Notes: generated by a model not told the origin, from the sequence alone. A stretch of DNA of 64,000 nucleotides from Flaccisagitta enflata (GCA_965153355.1 OZ231126.1:43028001-43092000); one strand, 5' to 3'; shown: positions 1 through 11,935, counted from the stretch's first letter. Program-made: numbers and translations.

Positions 1-830
1 AGGATGAGACAATCAAGATTTTTTTTTAGATAACAATCTCACTTTATCAGTCTATCCATTTTTTATTGATCTGCTTCTCCGCAATAGAAAAAAAACTAAG
101 AAAAAATTCATAACAAGTAGAAATGAAACGTGACCGACCAACCAATGGACGAAGTAGGCTGCACGTGACAAAAAAAATCCAGTGATAATGTCAAAAAGAA
201 CATGCCGGATTGGGCAACTTGCTGTGTCATCTGCCTGTTTATAGAAGGAGCAAAATGTAAGGACCAGCAGACAGATGTACAGACAGTAAGACAAATAGAC
301 GGATGGATGGAAGGTCACTATACCCAAACTGAAATTTATGGAAGAGGGCCTTGTGTACCCTCATTGACTAATCAATATGCGCACCACTACTAGTTTTCCA
401 CAAAATAGGCAATATTGCCCATAGTGCATGAAACTTATTGACTCCTTGACATCCGTTATTGCACAACTGTATACAGAAATGTGATGATCTGAGGCTCAAA
501 TTTATGTCTGGAACTAGAGTTTAAGCCTCAAGACTAGTTAAAAAATTGCTCAAAAATCGCTGACAAAATCTCTTGGCATAATTGATGTTAAAAAACAGTT
601 TGGGCCCGTTTCTAGTCACAAACAACTGCCCACCCTAAGTTTGTTCGCTTGCATTGCTCACAACGCTTACTTTGCTCACTTGCTCTGCAAAGCTTAACAT
701 GCTTGCTCCATTCATGGGCTCTTTCACTCACTTCGCTTACTCCCGTATGTTTAAAGGGAAGAATCCCATTTTTGGTCGTCATGAGAAACACACCCTATGC
801 CAACAGAAGCAGCCCAGGTTTGACATCAGA
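1..830. other. No gene seen
   Basis: AT-rich sequence with short homopolymers. Reading frames here are short, lack any recognisable motif and show no splice context. Nothing else is supported. Confidence 0.6.
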
Positions 831-835
831 TGAAG

Positions 836-1513
836 CACTCAAACAAGTGACGTGGGGTCACAATATCGTTGCGGACGGGTGGGCAGGGGCAGCCAACCCC
901 CATCCACACCCAACACCCCACCCAACACCCTTCGCAGCACAGTCACATACACAAAGAGCTTTAAAACGCTCGTTTTTGGGCAGCGGCCCCGAAGGGGACG
1001 AAGTCCTGTAGAACACAGGGGGACTTTTGTTCCTCATTCCGTCCGTCCGTTTGTCCCCCCCCAGGCTCTTTCAGGCCGGGAATCTGCCCTCTTAGGCCTG
1101 AAGTTTACCCTCTCAGGCCTGAAATCAGCCCTCTCAGGCCTTGAATCTGCCCTACAAGGCCTGAAATCTGCCCTCTCAGGCCTGAAATCTGCCCTCACAG
1201 ATTCAAGGCCTGAGAGGGCAGATTTCAGGCTTGAGAGGGAAAATTTCAGGCCTGAGAGGGCAGATTTCAGGCCTGAGTCCCCCTGTGTTCTACAGGACTT
1301 TGTCCTCTTCGGGGCGCTGCCCTGCTTCTTCTCACACCCCATTTCACAATCATGCAAAGCAGGGCAACGGGTATCGCTGACCACTTATTGCCCTTGGGCG
1401 ACCTGTTCCACTTTTCAACTCGTGCTCACGGACTGACGGACGGACGGACCTACAGATCGACAGACAGACGGACAGACGGACAACGCCTCTTATAGAGTTG
1501 CGTGTCTGCAACT
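836..1513 (-). repeat. Hairpin-headed dispersed element, interrupted by a TIR element
   Basis: On the minus strand the element starts at about 1513 with the GTTGCG-type stem (GTTGCAGACACGCAAC), followed by CTATAAGAGG and a GTCCGTCC-like array. It ends near 836 with the tail containing GTTGGCTGCCCCTGCCCACC. Copies at 53893-54095 and 55765-56020 show the uninterrupted arrangement. Here a TIR element (about 977-1406) sits inside it, so the TIR element arrived later. Confidence 0.7.
977..1406. mobile_element. TIR element with palindromic 22-bp array (copy 1)
   Basis: The left end GCAGCGGCCCCGAAGGGG followed by GTCCTGTAGAACACAGG reappears inverted at about 1274-1322. Between them lies an array of a roughly 22-bp unit (CAGGCCTGAAATCTGCCCT) that changes orientation near 1200, so the interior folds back on itself. 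A tail with CGGGTATCGCTGACCA follows the right TIR. It encodes no protein that I can see, so it is MITE-like. Frames read through the array are artefacts. Confidence 0.7.
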
Positions 1514-1724
1514 AAAAAAAAATCCCTCACTTCGTTCATATTCACTCAGTAAATGAACTTTTCCCTCTAGTGAAGGTAGACTTTTGTCCTTGATAGTTTG
1601 GAAGCAAGGAGCACCCTGATAAGAATGATCACGTTTTGGTGCCGATCCTATTGTCTCAGCTGCTGGTTTGCCGCCTGGAGCCAAACCGATGAATAGAATC
1701 AATGAAATCATCGTCATCGATAAA

Positions 1725-2048
<324 letters not shown>

Positions 2049-2159
2049 TCTTATTCGAATGAATCAATTTATCTATTAAAAGAAAAAATTGAATATTTCT
2101 GGATTTTTAGTCACGTGCTACGCAATTCCCACGAGACCCTGCTTTCTTTGTCCTATTTT

Positions 2160-2672
2160 ATGCAGGGGGAAATTTCCTGATGTCCGTCCGTCCTTCCGTC
2201 CGTCCTTCCGTCCGTCCATCCTTCCGTCTTTCCTTGCATCCTTCTACCCGTTCTTCCATCCATTCCCCCCCCCATTGGCTATCAAGGCCTCAAATTTGCC
2301 CTCCCAGCCCTCAATCAGCCTCAATCCGGTTAGTCCCAGCCCTCAATTCAGCAATTCAGCCTCAATTCTTAAATAAGCCCCCTGTCTCAAATCTGCCCTC
2401 CAGACTTCAAATCTGCCCTCTTGACCTTCAATTAGCGCTCCAAGCACTAAATCAGCTCTCCCTGACTCAAATTTGCCGTCCAAACCTCCAATTTGCTCAC
2501 CAAGCCTTAATTCCGCCCGCTAAAGCCTGGAATATGACCCCTCAGGACGTCTGGAAATTCCTCTGGTGTTCTACAGGACATTGACCCTTTGGGGCCGCTG
2601 CCTTGCTCTTACTTCACTTCTTACCTGGATCACTGCCAGAAGGGCATCGGGTACCGCTGACCATGTGCAATC
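2160..2672. mobile_element. TIR element with 20-25-bp array (copy 2)
   Basis: The left end is decayed (GGGGGAAATTTCCTGATGTCC). The right end at about 2543-2602 has GGACGTCTGGAAATTCC, then TTCTACAGGACATTG and TTTGGGGCCGCTGCC, followed by the CGGGTACCGCTGACCA tail. The inside is a decayed array of CCTCAAATCTGCCCTC-like units. Confidence 0.6.
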
Positions 2673-2740
2673 CTTAGATGACATGTTTTTTTTTTTTTTT
2701 TTTGTTGACCACCCGGTATTGCCCTTGGGCGACCCGCTTT

Positions 2741-3336
2741 TGGGCAGCGGCCCCAAAGGGGTCGATGACCTATGCTTTCACACATATGGGGGATTTTCTC
2801 CTTCTCCTTCCCCATCCCCCCCCCTCAAATCCCAGTCTCGAGGCCCAAATTCCAGTCTGAGGCCCAAATCCCAGTCTTGAGGCCCAAATCCCAGCCTTGA
2901 GGCCCAGATCTAACCTCAGTATAATCCTAACCTCAAGGCCTAAATCCTAGCCTCCAAGCCCAGATTTCAGTCTTGAAGCCTAAATCTCAGCCTCTTTGAA
3001 AGGTTTTTTTGAAGATTATTTTTTAATAAAGTAGTTAAGTAGTATACTGTCTACATACTTATGCTCTAGATAGTATCTCAGCCTTGAGCTCCAAATCCCA
3101 GCCAAGAGGCCCAGATCCAAAACTTGAGGATTTGGCCATGAGACTGGGATTTGGGCCTCGAGGCTGGAATTTGGGCCTTGAGACTGGGATTCGAGGAGGG
3201 ATGGAGAAGGAGGAGAAGGAGAATTTCCCCATATGTGTAAACATAGGTCATCAACCTCTTCGGGGCCACTGCCTTGCTTCCCCTTCAGCTTCAACCACAA
3301 CCTACTTAGGCAGGGCACGGGTACCGCTGACCATCT
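2741..3336. mobile_element. TIR element with inverted array (copy 3)
   Basis: The left end GGGCAGCGGCCCCAAAGGGG with GATGACCTATG is matched inverted at about 3208-3276 (CATAGGTCATCAACCTC, then GGGGCCACTGCC). Internal units of about 20 bp (GGCCCAAATCCCAGTCTTGA) run in one orientation on the left and inverted on the right, flanking an AT-rich unique centre (3000-3080). The CGGGTACCGCTGACCA tail closes it at 3315-3336. Confidence 0.65.
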
Positions 3337-3339
3337 AAC

Positions 3340-4040
3340 GCTTTTTCGACCATTACATATTTGCGGTGTTTGGTCTCACTGCTCCTGCCCAAATGGTCTA
3401 GTAGTAGTAACCTCAAATGAAGTTCCTGCCCTTTCACAAGCGAGCATGGTTGAGGGTTGAGGGCTGGATTCTTGAGGGTGAATCCTTACTCCCCAAAAAT
3501 AGTGGGTAAAAGTGATGCGATGGGATGGATCGTCTTGATTCCTATCATCAATCGTCACTCACGAAGTTCACAGGATTTAGTAGGCAGGCAACGGCTGTCA
3601 CCTGTCAGCCTGTCATTATGCGGGTTTATTACTGTGCAGCATGAATTTGTTACTAGTAAGACATTGCTTTTATGACCTTCATCTAAGAGCTTTTTGTAAC
3701 CGATTTTTTTCCTAAATTTTGTCATCCCTGCTGCACAGTCTCCTACACAGCAAAAAAACCCCACGTTATTTTCTTAATCTTCATAGATATTAGAACAAAT
3801 AGCTACAGAATAGATAACAACAATAAGAAACTACGCATAATTATAATTTGATAGAATAACTCGCTTTTCCGAGATAATGTAAAGCAATTTTTTTCTGAAA
3901 TGACTACTCTCCCAAGGAAATAAAAACCATTATGCAAATTAAGATTCATGTTCCTTCAAAACAAAAGACACATCGAATTCTGCTGTCTAAAATGCATGTG
4001 TGATTGTGTGTACGGTTTCTTATTCGTAGTCGTGTATCAC
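3340..4040. other. No gene; fragment of hairpin-family tail
   Basis: 3355-3405 resembles the middle and 3' part of the hairpin family (TTTGCGGTGTTTGGTCTCACTGCTCCTGCCC). The rest is AT-rich with no supported gene. Confidence 0.5.
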
Positions 4041-4043
4041 TGT

Positions 4044-4363
<320 letters not shown>

Positions 4364-4569
4364 TGTTGTCATGGTCGCTAGGAAAATTACCGTTGATGAA
4401 GTTCGGGCCCCAGAAACATTTCTATTTTAAAAATTTTCCTGTGACAAAAACTCCGGGCCACAGCATCATCACTGCTAACCAACCTATCGAAAATTTCTTG
4501 AAAAAAAGACTTATTTACATTACTTTTTTTCTAAAATTTCTATAGTATTGAATGAATCATCAAATCATA

Positions 4570-4905
4570 AAAGCATGAATGAACGAATGAGTGCAAGGAT
4601 ATAAACTAAGTAGATGAATGAATTAGAAAAAGTGAATGAATGAATCAATGAACAAACAAACGACTGATTGAATGATTGAATGCATGAATGAATGAATGAA
4701 TGAATGAATGAATGAATGAATGAATGAATGAATGACTGAATGACTGAATGAATGAATGAATGAATGAATGAATGAACAAAAGAACAACTGATTGAATGAA
4801 TGAATAAATGAATGAATGAATGAATGAACGAATGAATGACTAAATGAAAGAATAAATGAATGAATAAATGAATGGGTAAATGAATGAATGAATAAATGAA
4901 TGAAT
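4570..4905. repeat. (TGAA)n imperfect tetranucleotide tract
   Basis: TGAA repeat with frequent single-base variants over about 330 bp. It gives rise to Ser-Phe-Ile-His frames on the minus strand that are artefacts. Confidence 0.95.
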
Positions 4906-5324
4906 TCCAAATTCTTGACTTTGTATTTGTCTTTATATTTGTCTTTGTATTATTGCCATTTATAAATGCATGAGACAAGGACATTCAGCAAGGTCTCAGT
5001 GGAATGATCTTTCGCAGAGTTTCGAAATGTCGTGGATTTTACTATGTTTTTCTCATTGGTTGGGTGTGAAACACTGTCAAACAAGTTGTTTGTTGTTGTT
5101 GTTGTTTTTTTTTATTTTTTGTTTTTTTGTCACCATAGTTAATTAAAGGTACGGACAAGTCACAAAAAAATAATGAATGGAAACAAGGAGCAAGCAATTA
5201 TGCACCCTGATGTGATCAAGTATTGGGTACCGATCCTATCGGCCCAGCTGCTGATTTGCCGCCAAGAGAAATATGGGTAGAATCGATGAAATCATCGTCA
5301 TCTATATAGTTTTGAGGATAAGAG

Positions 5325-5750
5325 GCGATTCTTCTTCTTCCTCTTCTTCTTCTCCTTCTTTTTAGGTGCGACAAAGCACCTCTATAATAGGCTATGTCTG
5401 TCGGTTGGTTGGTCGGTTGGTTGGTCGGTCGGTTGGTCGGTCGGTAACGCATTCGTTTGACAATCCACACCGTCGCACCTGTTGGCCTACTTGGCCTTGT
5501 TCTTCTTGTTCTTGTTCTTGTTCTTGTTCTTGTTCTTGTTCTTGTTCTTCTTCTTCTTCTTCTTCTTCTTCTTCTTCTTGCTCTTCATCTTCTTCTTCTT
5601 CTTCTTCTCCTTCATCTTCTTCTTCTTCTTCTTCTTCTTCTTCTTCTTCTTCTTCTTCTTCTTTTTCTTCTTCTTTTTCTTCTTCTTCTTCTTCATTCTT
5701 CTTCTTCTTCTTCTTCTTCTTCTTCTTCTTCTTCTTCTTCTTCTTCTTCT

Positions 5751-5788
<38 letters not shown>

Positions 5789-5935
5789 ATCTTCTTTGTC
5801 CTCTCTTGTTAGAAGCGATTTTTCTTCTTTTTATTTGCGTGCTACGCCCCGCTTTGTCGGTTGGTTGGTCGGTCGGTTAGTCGGTCGATCGGTTGGTCGG
5901 TCAGTCCCCTTTTCACTTTAACGATGTTTTTTTAG
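5325..5935. repeat. (CTT)n tract flanked by two hairpin-family heads
   Basis: 5364-5455 has the GGTGC/GCACC stem variant and a GGTTGGTCGGTTGGTC array. It is followed by (TTCTTG)n at about 5503-5546 and (CTT)n to about 5800. A second, incomplete head (GTGCTACGCCCCGCTTTGTCGG plus array) lies at 5838-5905. Confidence 0.8.
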
Positions 5936-5937
5936 CT

Positions 5938-6485
5938 TTTTTGGCAGCGGTCCCCAAGCGCCGATGTCCTGCACCACACATGGGGGAATTTCCGGATGTC
6001 CAGATGTCCGTCTGTCCGTTCATCCATCCTTACCCCCCCCCTGGCCGTCAAAGCCTCAAATCCTCACTCTTAGGCCTGATTTAGGCCCTGTAAGCCCTCA
6101 AATCAGCCCTCCAGGCCTCAAATAGGCTCTCCAGGCCTCAAATCAGCTCTCAAGGTCAAAAATCAGCTCTTCAGGCCTCATATTTGCTCTCCAAACCTCT
6201 AATCAGCGTTTCAGGCCTCAAATCAGACTTCCAGGCCTCAAATCTGACCCTAATGCCTCAAGCCGGCCAAAGACCTCAAATCTTATTTTCCGACCTAAAA
6301 TCTTTCCCGCAGACCTCAAATACTGCTTAAATTACCTCTTAGGCCTGATATATTCCCCCTTAGGACGTCTGGAAATTCCCCTCTGTGTCCTACAGGACAT
6401 CAGCCCTTTGGGGCCGCTGCCCTGCTCTCACTCCACTACTTGACCACTCTAAGCAGGGCATTGGGTACCGCTGACCACGTGCGAT
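5938..6485. mobile_element. TIR element (copy 4)
   Basis: The left end GGCAGCGGTCCCCAAGCG with GATGTCCTGCACCACACATG is matched at the right end, about 6362-6421 (GGACGTCTGGAAATTCCCC, then CCTACAGGACATCAGCCC and GGGGCCGCTGCCC). Internal array of CAGGCCTCAAATCAG units. The tail TTGGGTACCGCTGACCACG lies at 6459-6480. Confidence 0.7.
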
Positions 6486-6494
6486 CCTTGGATG

Positions 6495-7410
6495 ACAACA
6501 TGAGTATACTGCTCCTGCCCAGATGCCCTAGTGACCTCTTGCACTGCTCCTGCCCACCCACATGCGACTAGAGTAACCGTGTATCCGGCCTTGTTCTTCT
6601 TCATCTCCTTCTTCCCCTTCAATTTGAAAAAAAAAACAGTCATCTAAGTAGGCTAGTGGGACGATAATGTAAAAAATGGCCATGTATGGCATATGATGTA
6701 TGGATCGGCTCGTAATAATATCAACATTATCAAAAAACTTCATTTTTGGCCTATTTTACCAATTTCAGAAACATACAATCACTAAAACCAACAAATACTG
6801 TGCAGTCATTTCCTGGCACTTTTTTCTTGATGATAAGATAAGTAAAATGCGATATTGAAACGGCTCATACTACCAGAAATCTTTGATAATATCTCTCAGA
6901 TTACTAAACTTAACATTTGTCCTTCACATAACATCAAACAAAACGCTCAAGAGCTACTATCTATTCAGCTACTTACATCTATATCCACCCTAAATTACAA
7001 TAAAGAATTTTCCATGCTTAGAAATGAGCATCAACTTTGTAAGACCACTGCTCACAAACGAATTGAGCTACAAACCCCAGATTGGTCGCAATTTAAAGAG
7101 TTCAAACAACTCTTTAAGTTAAAACCAATCTGGAATATGTATCGTTTAAGTTGCAATACTCCTTCAAAGTTGATTATTTTTCAGAGCAAAAATTTTGTTT
7201 TCCAAGATAGTTTCCTCTAAGCTGCGTCTTACAGATTAGTTTTCTGATGCTTCCACTGAGCATACCTGCTCATTCATTTTTTACTGGCTCGCTCAGTTTG
7301 TTATGCATTGAAATTCCTTTTATTTCCTTAGTTGGCAATAAGTTATCGCCAATAACAAAAAAAAATGTTGGTCCCTAGCTAAAATCCGTTAGAGCGGGGT
7401 TCCACTTTAA
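6495..7410. other. No confident gene; hairpin-family tail and a 57-bp palindrome
   Basis: 6508-6600 is a hairpin-family tail ending CCGTGTATCCGGCCTTG. A 121-codon open frame (6855-7220, plus) is not low-complexity but has a non-ATG start and no recognisable motif, so I do not call it a gene. Inside it, 7076-7133 forms an imperfect palindrome (CCAGATTGGT ... ACCAATCTGG around AAAGAGTTCAAACAACTCTTT). Confidence 0.5.
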
Positions 7411-7414
7411 CGAG

Positions 7415-7835
7415 TTTTTAGTTGCGGACACGCAACTCTATAAGAAGCTTTGTCCGTCAGTCCATTGGTCTGTCAGCACAAGTAGATTTTTGGAAGCTTT
7501 TTATTTGCGGACATGCAACTCTATAAGAGGCTTTGTCTGTTGGTCCATCCGTCTGTTGGTCCGTTGGTCCGTTGGTCTGTCGGTCTGTCAGCATGAGTCA
7601 AAAAGTGGAAGAACGAGCTTTTTGTGTTTTTTTGCGTATGTTTGTGTACATGTGGGACATTTGGGTGTAGATGGGGGTTGGACGCCCCTGCCCACCCATC
7701 AGCAACAATATTGTGGCCCCGCCTCACTTGTTGTGTATGTGTCTGAGTTGAGGAGAGAGTTGGGTGGGGGGGTTGGGTGTGAATGAGGGTTGCCGACCCA
7801 TTCGCAACAATATTGTGACCCCGCCTCACTTGTTT
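7415..7835 (+). repeat. Hairpin-family element with duplicated head and tail
   Basis: Heads at about 7419 (AGTTGCGGACACGCAACT) and 7504 are each followed by CTATAAGA and GTCCGT-like arrays. The tail (GCCCCTGCCCACCC, then CAACAATATTGTGGCCCCGC) is repeated at 7687-7730 and 7793-7830, as if one copy had inserted into or duplicated within another. Confidence 0.65.
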
Positions 7836-7937
7836 TTTCTATTCTTTTAGGAATTCAATTATTTCTCCTCTTTCTTGATTTTTTTCCTTTTTTTTTCTGT
7901 CTTCATTTCCCTTTTTCTTTTTCTTTCTCTTTTATTT

Positions 7938-7967
7938 TCTATATTTCTTTCTTTCTTTCTTTCTTTT

Positions 7968-8008
<41 letters not shown>

Positions 8009-8258
8009 TTTTCTCCTTTCCTTATATCTTCCTTTCTTTATTCCTTCCTTCCTTCCTTCCTTCCTTTCTTTCTTCCTTTCTTCCTTCCTTCCTTCCTTCC
8101 TTCCTTCCTTTCTTTCTTTCTTTCTTTCTTTTTTTCTTTCTTCCTTTCTTTCTTTCTTTTTCTTTTCTTCTGTCCTCATCTCTTCCTTCCTTTCTTCCTG
8201 CCTTTCTTCCTTCCTTTCATTTTCTTTCTTTCTTTCCTTCTTTCTTTCTGTGTAAGAA
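7938..8258. repeat. (TTTC)n/(TTCC)n tract
   Basis: About 320 bp of interleaved TTTC and TTCC units. The Phe/Ser and Lys/Glu/Arg frames are artefacts. 8259-8360 is rich in GCG (CGCGTAGCGCGAACGC and similar), unlike its surroundings. Confidence 0.9.
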
Positions 8259-8399
8259 GCATTGAAAACGCGTAGCGCGAACGCATTAGCAACCAAATAT
8301 GTTGGATGCGATGCGTAACGCGATGCGCGAGCTGCTGGAAAACGCGAACGTGAACGCTCTTGAAAATCCCGCGCATCCTTAACCTTTTTCGAGATACCC

Positions 8400-9515
8400 T
8401 CATACTCTTTTGGCTACAGCTTTTTTCAGCTTCATGCTAAAAGATTTCTGAAACCAGATTTGAATTCCCCACGCAATAACCTACATTGCTATCCTGCGTC
8501 GCTCGCGTTACCAAGCGATTTGCGGCCTCATATGACGGTTTTCTAAACTCATTAGTTATTCCGACAAAAAATCATATTACTCGATAGCCTGACAATAGAT
8601 CTACTTGATTTTGAATGATTTTTTGTGATATTGGTGAATTTCGAGCAATAAATTGGATATACATCGTGGTTTTCAAATTCTGACAACTTTTTTTTCCACT
8701 GCAATCCTCTTGATTTCCCGCTGACTTCTTGCCTAATCTAAGGGCTTGGTACCTGTTGTTTTTGTTTTTGTTTTTCTTTTCAGATAAGTTCCAATCGATT
8801 TTGATTTTGATTCGATATAAAAATGAAAAGAGAAAATGGAACATGTTAAGTATTGCAATGTATCAATAACGTTTTTTTTTTTTTTTTTTTTTTGCGGCAC
8901 CTGTTGCCCTACTTGTAGCTACATTCTTTGCCGCGGAAGAAGAGAGAAAATGGGATTTATTGGAGGGACCAAAGGGATGATATGGATGGGGTCACCATCC
9001 CGACACCCTGCTTACGACAATCTTTTACATAATTTAGATTCATGTTGAGCATATCACAAATTGCGTATAGATTGGGACAATACGGTGGATGGATCTGTTT
9101 TTGTAGAATTTACTTTTTTTCTATCATTTGTTTGCTTCTTATTCAGAGGTAATAATGAGAAATGAAAAAACAGCTTTTCCCAAATAATCTTTCCTTTCTG
9201 GGTCGGACATAAACACGGCGCATAGCCAGTCACTTTGTTTTTTATCGATTGGGGATTTAGGAAGGAGAGGGAGGAAAAAAAGAGGGGTAGGAGGAGGAGG
9301 AGAAATTACCCCATGTAAATGAGGCATTTCCGAAAAGGATCAAATCCTTCGATTCTGTCGGTCATTCTCTGTATCTACTATATCAATTGTTTCATTGTTC
9401 CTAATGTCGTAAATGGAATCATAATACTCAAGCCAAACAGAGACCCAAAATACATGTGAAAGCAATTGGAACGAAGTAGGCATCATATGTATGGTGATTA
9501 TAACTTGAATGAAAA
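8400..9515. other. No gene seen
   Basis: AT-rich unique sequence with one 18-bp T tract near 8873 and a (GGAGGA)n-like patch near 9260-9303. Open frames are short and without motif. Confidence 0.5.
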
Positions 9516-9519
9516 AGAA

Positions 9520-9648
9520 CACATACATTTAATGGCAGAAGAGTAATTTAGTTCAGCCTAATCTTTGTTCAATCTATTTGTCAGTAAACAAAGATTAGAC
9601 TTAACCCATCAAAAATTCTGACTTTTCTGCCATTAAATGTATGCGTAT
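9520..9648. repeat. Small foldback (MITE-like hairpin)
   Basis: ACATACATTTAATGGCAGAA at 9522-9541 is inverted as TTCTGCCATTAAATGTATG at 9626-9644. An inner pair (TAATCTTTGTT / AACAAAGATTA) continues the stem, giving a hairpin of about 125 bp. Confidence 0.7.
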
Positions 9649-9837
9649 CTTCAATGAAGATTCTTCATTTTGATGTTCTTCTTCATTCAAAGCAATCGGC
9701 AGTTTCAAACAAGAGTCAAATCCCTCCCCCCCAGAATCCTTATCGTCCCTTTGTACTAGTATTTTTTGCTTGTACAATGAACGTCTTCCATTTCATTTCA
9801 TTGCATGTCCCTATTAAGTTATCCTTGGCAATCACAT

Positions 9838-9985
9838 CAAATTTGATGTCTCTCATCCAAGTCTGTGGTATGTCTCTCCCATGAGGTCTATGGTTACCAA
9901 TCTAACATTTACGTCTCTCTCACGAGGTCAATGGTAAACAATGAAAAATCAACGTCTCTCTCACGAGGTCTATAGCACAAGAAAC
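9838..9985. repeat. Three diverged copies of an ACGTCTCTCTCACGAGGTC motif
   Basis: The motif appears near 9868 (diverged), 9911 and 9951, with TCTATGGTWACCAAT-like flanks. A short decayed tandem array with period about 40. Confidence 0.5.
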
Positions 9986-10064
9986 GAAATCATTGGATAA
10001 CCCATGTTCACTCTCCACTGCCTTTTATGAGAAAAAAACGGAGAAAAAATTGTTATTAGATAAA

Positions 10065-10865
10065 AAAAATTCTTCATCACATGCCAAAATTTTTTAATTA
10101 GATGACAAAAAATTATCTTCCAATAAAAAAATATTGTCATCAAATAAAAAAATTGTCATCAGATGACAAAAAAATGTCATTAGTTGACTAAGAATTTTGA
10201 TCAGATGATAAAGAATTGTCATCCGATGATAAAAAATATTCATCAGATGACAAAAATTTTCATCAGATGATAAAAATTTTTCATTAAATAACAAAAAATT
10301 TTCATCATATGACAAAAAATTTTCATCAGATGACAACAATTTTTCATCAGATGACAACAATGTTCATCAGTTGACAACCAATTTTTATCAGATGACAATA
10401 ATGTTCATCAGATAACAAAAAATTTTCATCAGATGACAAAAAATTTTCATCAGATGACAAAAAGTTTTCATCAGATGATAAAAAATTGTCATCAGATGAC
10501 AAAATATTGTCATCAGATGACAATAATTTTTATCAGATGACAAAAATTTTGCATCAGATAACAAAAAATTTTCATCAGATAACAAAGAATTTTCTTGGAT
10601 GACAAAAAATGTTCATTAGATGAAAAAAATTTTCATTTGATGACAACAATTTTTCATCAGATGACAACAATGTTCATCAGTTGACAACCAATTTTTATCA
10701 GATGACAATAATGTTCATCAGATAACAAAAAATTTTCATCAGATGACAAAAAATTTTCATCAGATGACAAAAAGTTTTCATCAGTTGAGACGAATAACAT
10801 TTGATGTCACTATGCATCAAATGACAAGAAGATCTTCAGATTTTCAAGATGACAAAAAGTATGAG
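10065..10865. repeat. 21-bp minisatellite with a higher-order duplication
   Basis: More than thirty copies of a unit like TTTTCATCAGATGACAAAAAA. A stretch of about 135 bp at 10345-10475 reappears almost unchanged at 10650-10785, so a multi-unit block was duplicated. The repeated Ser-Ser-Asp-Glu-Asn frames on the minus strand come from the repeat. Confidence 0.9.
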
Positions 10866-10874
10866 ACAGATGAC

Positions 10875-10876
<2 letters not shown>

Positions 10877-10940
<64 letters not shown>

Positions 10941-11128
10941 TTCAACCTGGAATCACGTGCCCTCCTCGATTGCCCACCGATATTTGACCTTGATTCTCTC
11001 CACTCCTGCTCTTTCTCTCTTAGTCCATGGTGAAGTTGAAGTGAGAGATAAATTCCCCATCCATGATGTGTCCATGGGGTTGTTATCCCTCTCGTCAACA
11101 CCCCGATACCTTTTTATCTTCAGCCATT

Positions 11129-11195
<67 letters not shown>
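10877..11195. repeat. Two (GA)n tracts
   Basis: GA dinucleotide tracts at 10877-10936 and 11130-11195 around about 190 bp of unique sequence without a supported gene. Confidence 0.95.
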
Positions 11196-11197
<2 letters not shown>

Positions 11198-11253
11198 ATA
11201 TCTTTTCTTCTTTGCTGTAATTCTTTCTGTCTTAATGATAATATACAGTACAG

Positions 11254-11822
11254 CAATGGCGACCTAGACTGGAGGATAGATTTTAGGTATCTTAATTTTA
11301 TTCGTATCATGAAATATTTGACAACTAAGCTAATTAAAGGTTGCTTGATTGAGTGAATACATTTGCGTTTCTTAAACTTCAACTTGTGACTTGAACTCAT
11401 CAAGACTTTATTTTTAAAGGTTCTAACCTATTTTATTAGATCAGGCGAAAAATTTCATATATTTCTGAGAAAAAAAATCAGCTCAATCGGACCATCTTTA
11501 CAGGTTTCACAGCTATATTTATTAAACAAAAGTTATGCAAATTAGTTTTTGGGTAAAAATTAAAAGGACCATACCTGTAAAAATGGACCGATTGAGCTGA
11601 TTTTTTTTCAAAACCATACAAAATTTTCCACCCGATCTATTGAGATAGTTTAGATCTTTGAAAAATGAAGTATAGATGAGGTCAAGTCGCAAGTTTAAGT
11701 TTAAGAGACAAACATTTTCACTCAATAGAGAAATCTTTAATCAGCCTAAATCTCAAATATTTCACGATAAAAATGAAATGAAGATAACTAGAATCTATCC
11801 TCCAGTTTAGGTCATCATTGCT
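11254..11822. repeat. Foldback element, two arms of about 255 bp
   Basis: The left arm starts GCAATGGCGACCTAGACTGG and runs to about 11507. The right arm ends at about 11822 with the inverted, diverged copy (CCAGTTTAGGTCATCATTGC). The inner parts pair through AATCAGCTCAATCGG / CCGATTGAGCTGATT. The arms look about three-quarters identical, with a loop of about 55 bp. No coding frame is shared by the arms. Confidence 0.75.
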
Positions 11823-11935
11823 CCCATCGTACTATACCTTCATTCCCATTCTCTTTCTCTCATTTTTTCTGTCTTTTTTCATTAGTTTTTTGTTCGCTTA
11901 CCTTGTTCCTCGTATTCTTTCTTTTTTTTTTTCTC

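Noticed and set aside
6855-7220. Possible 121-codon gene
   Set aside because: Non-ATG start, no family resemblance, and a palindrome in the middle of the frame.
7415-7725. tRNA-like or SINE head in the hairpin family
   Set aside because: The single short stem is present, but I could not build a cloverleaf or find convincing A and B boxes, so I do not call a tRNA-derived SINE.
10065-10800. Regular 21-bp repeats that could suggest a CRISPR-like array
   Set aside because: There are no unique spacers, the units are AT-rich and directly adjacent, and the context is eukaryotic. It is a minisatellite.
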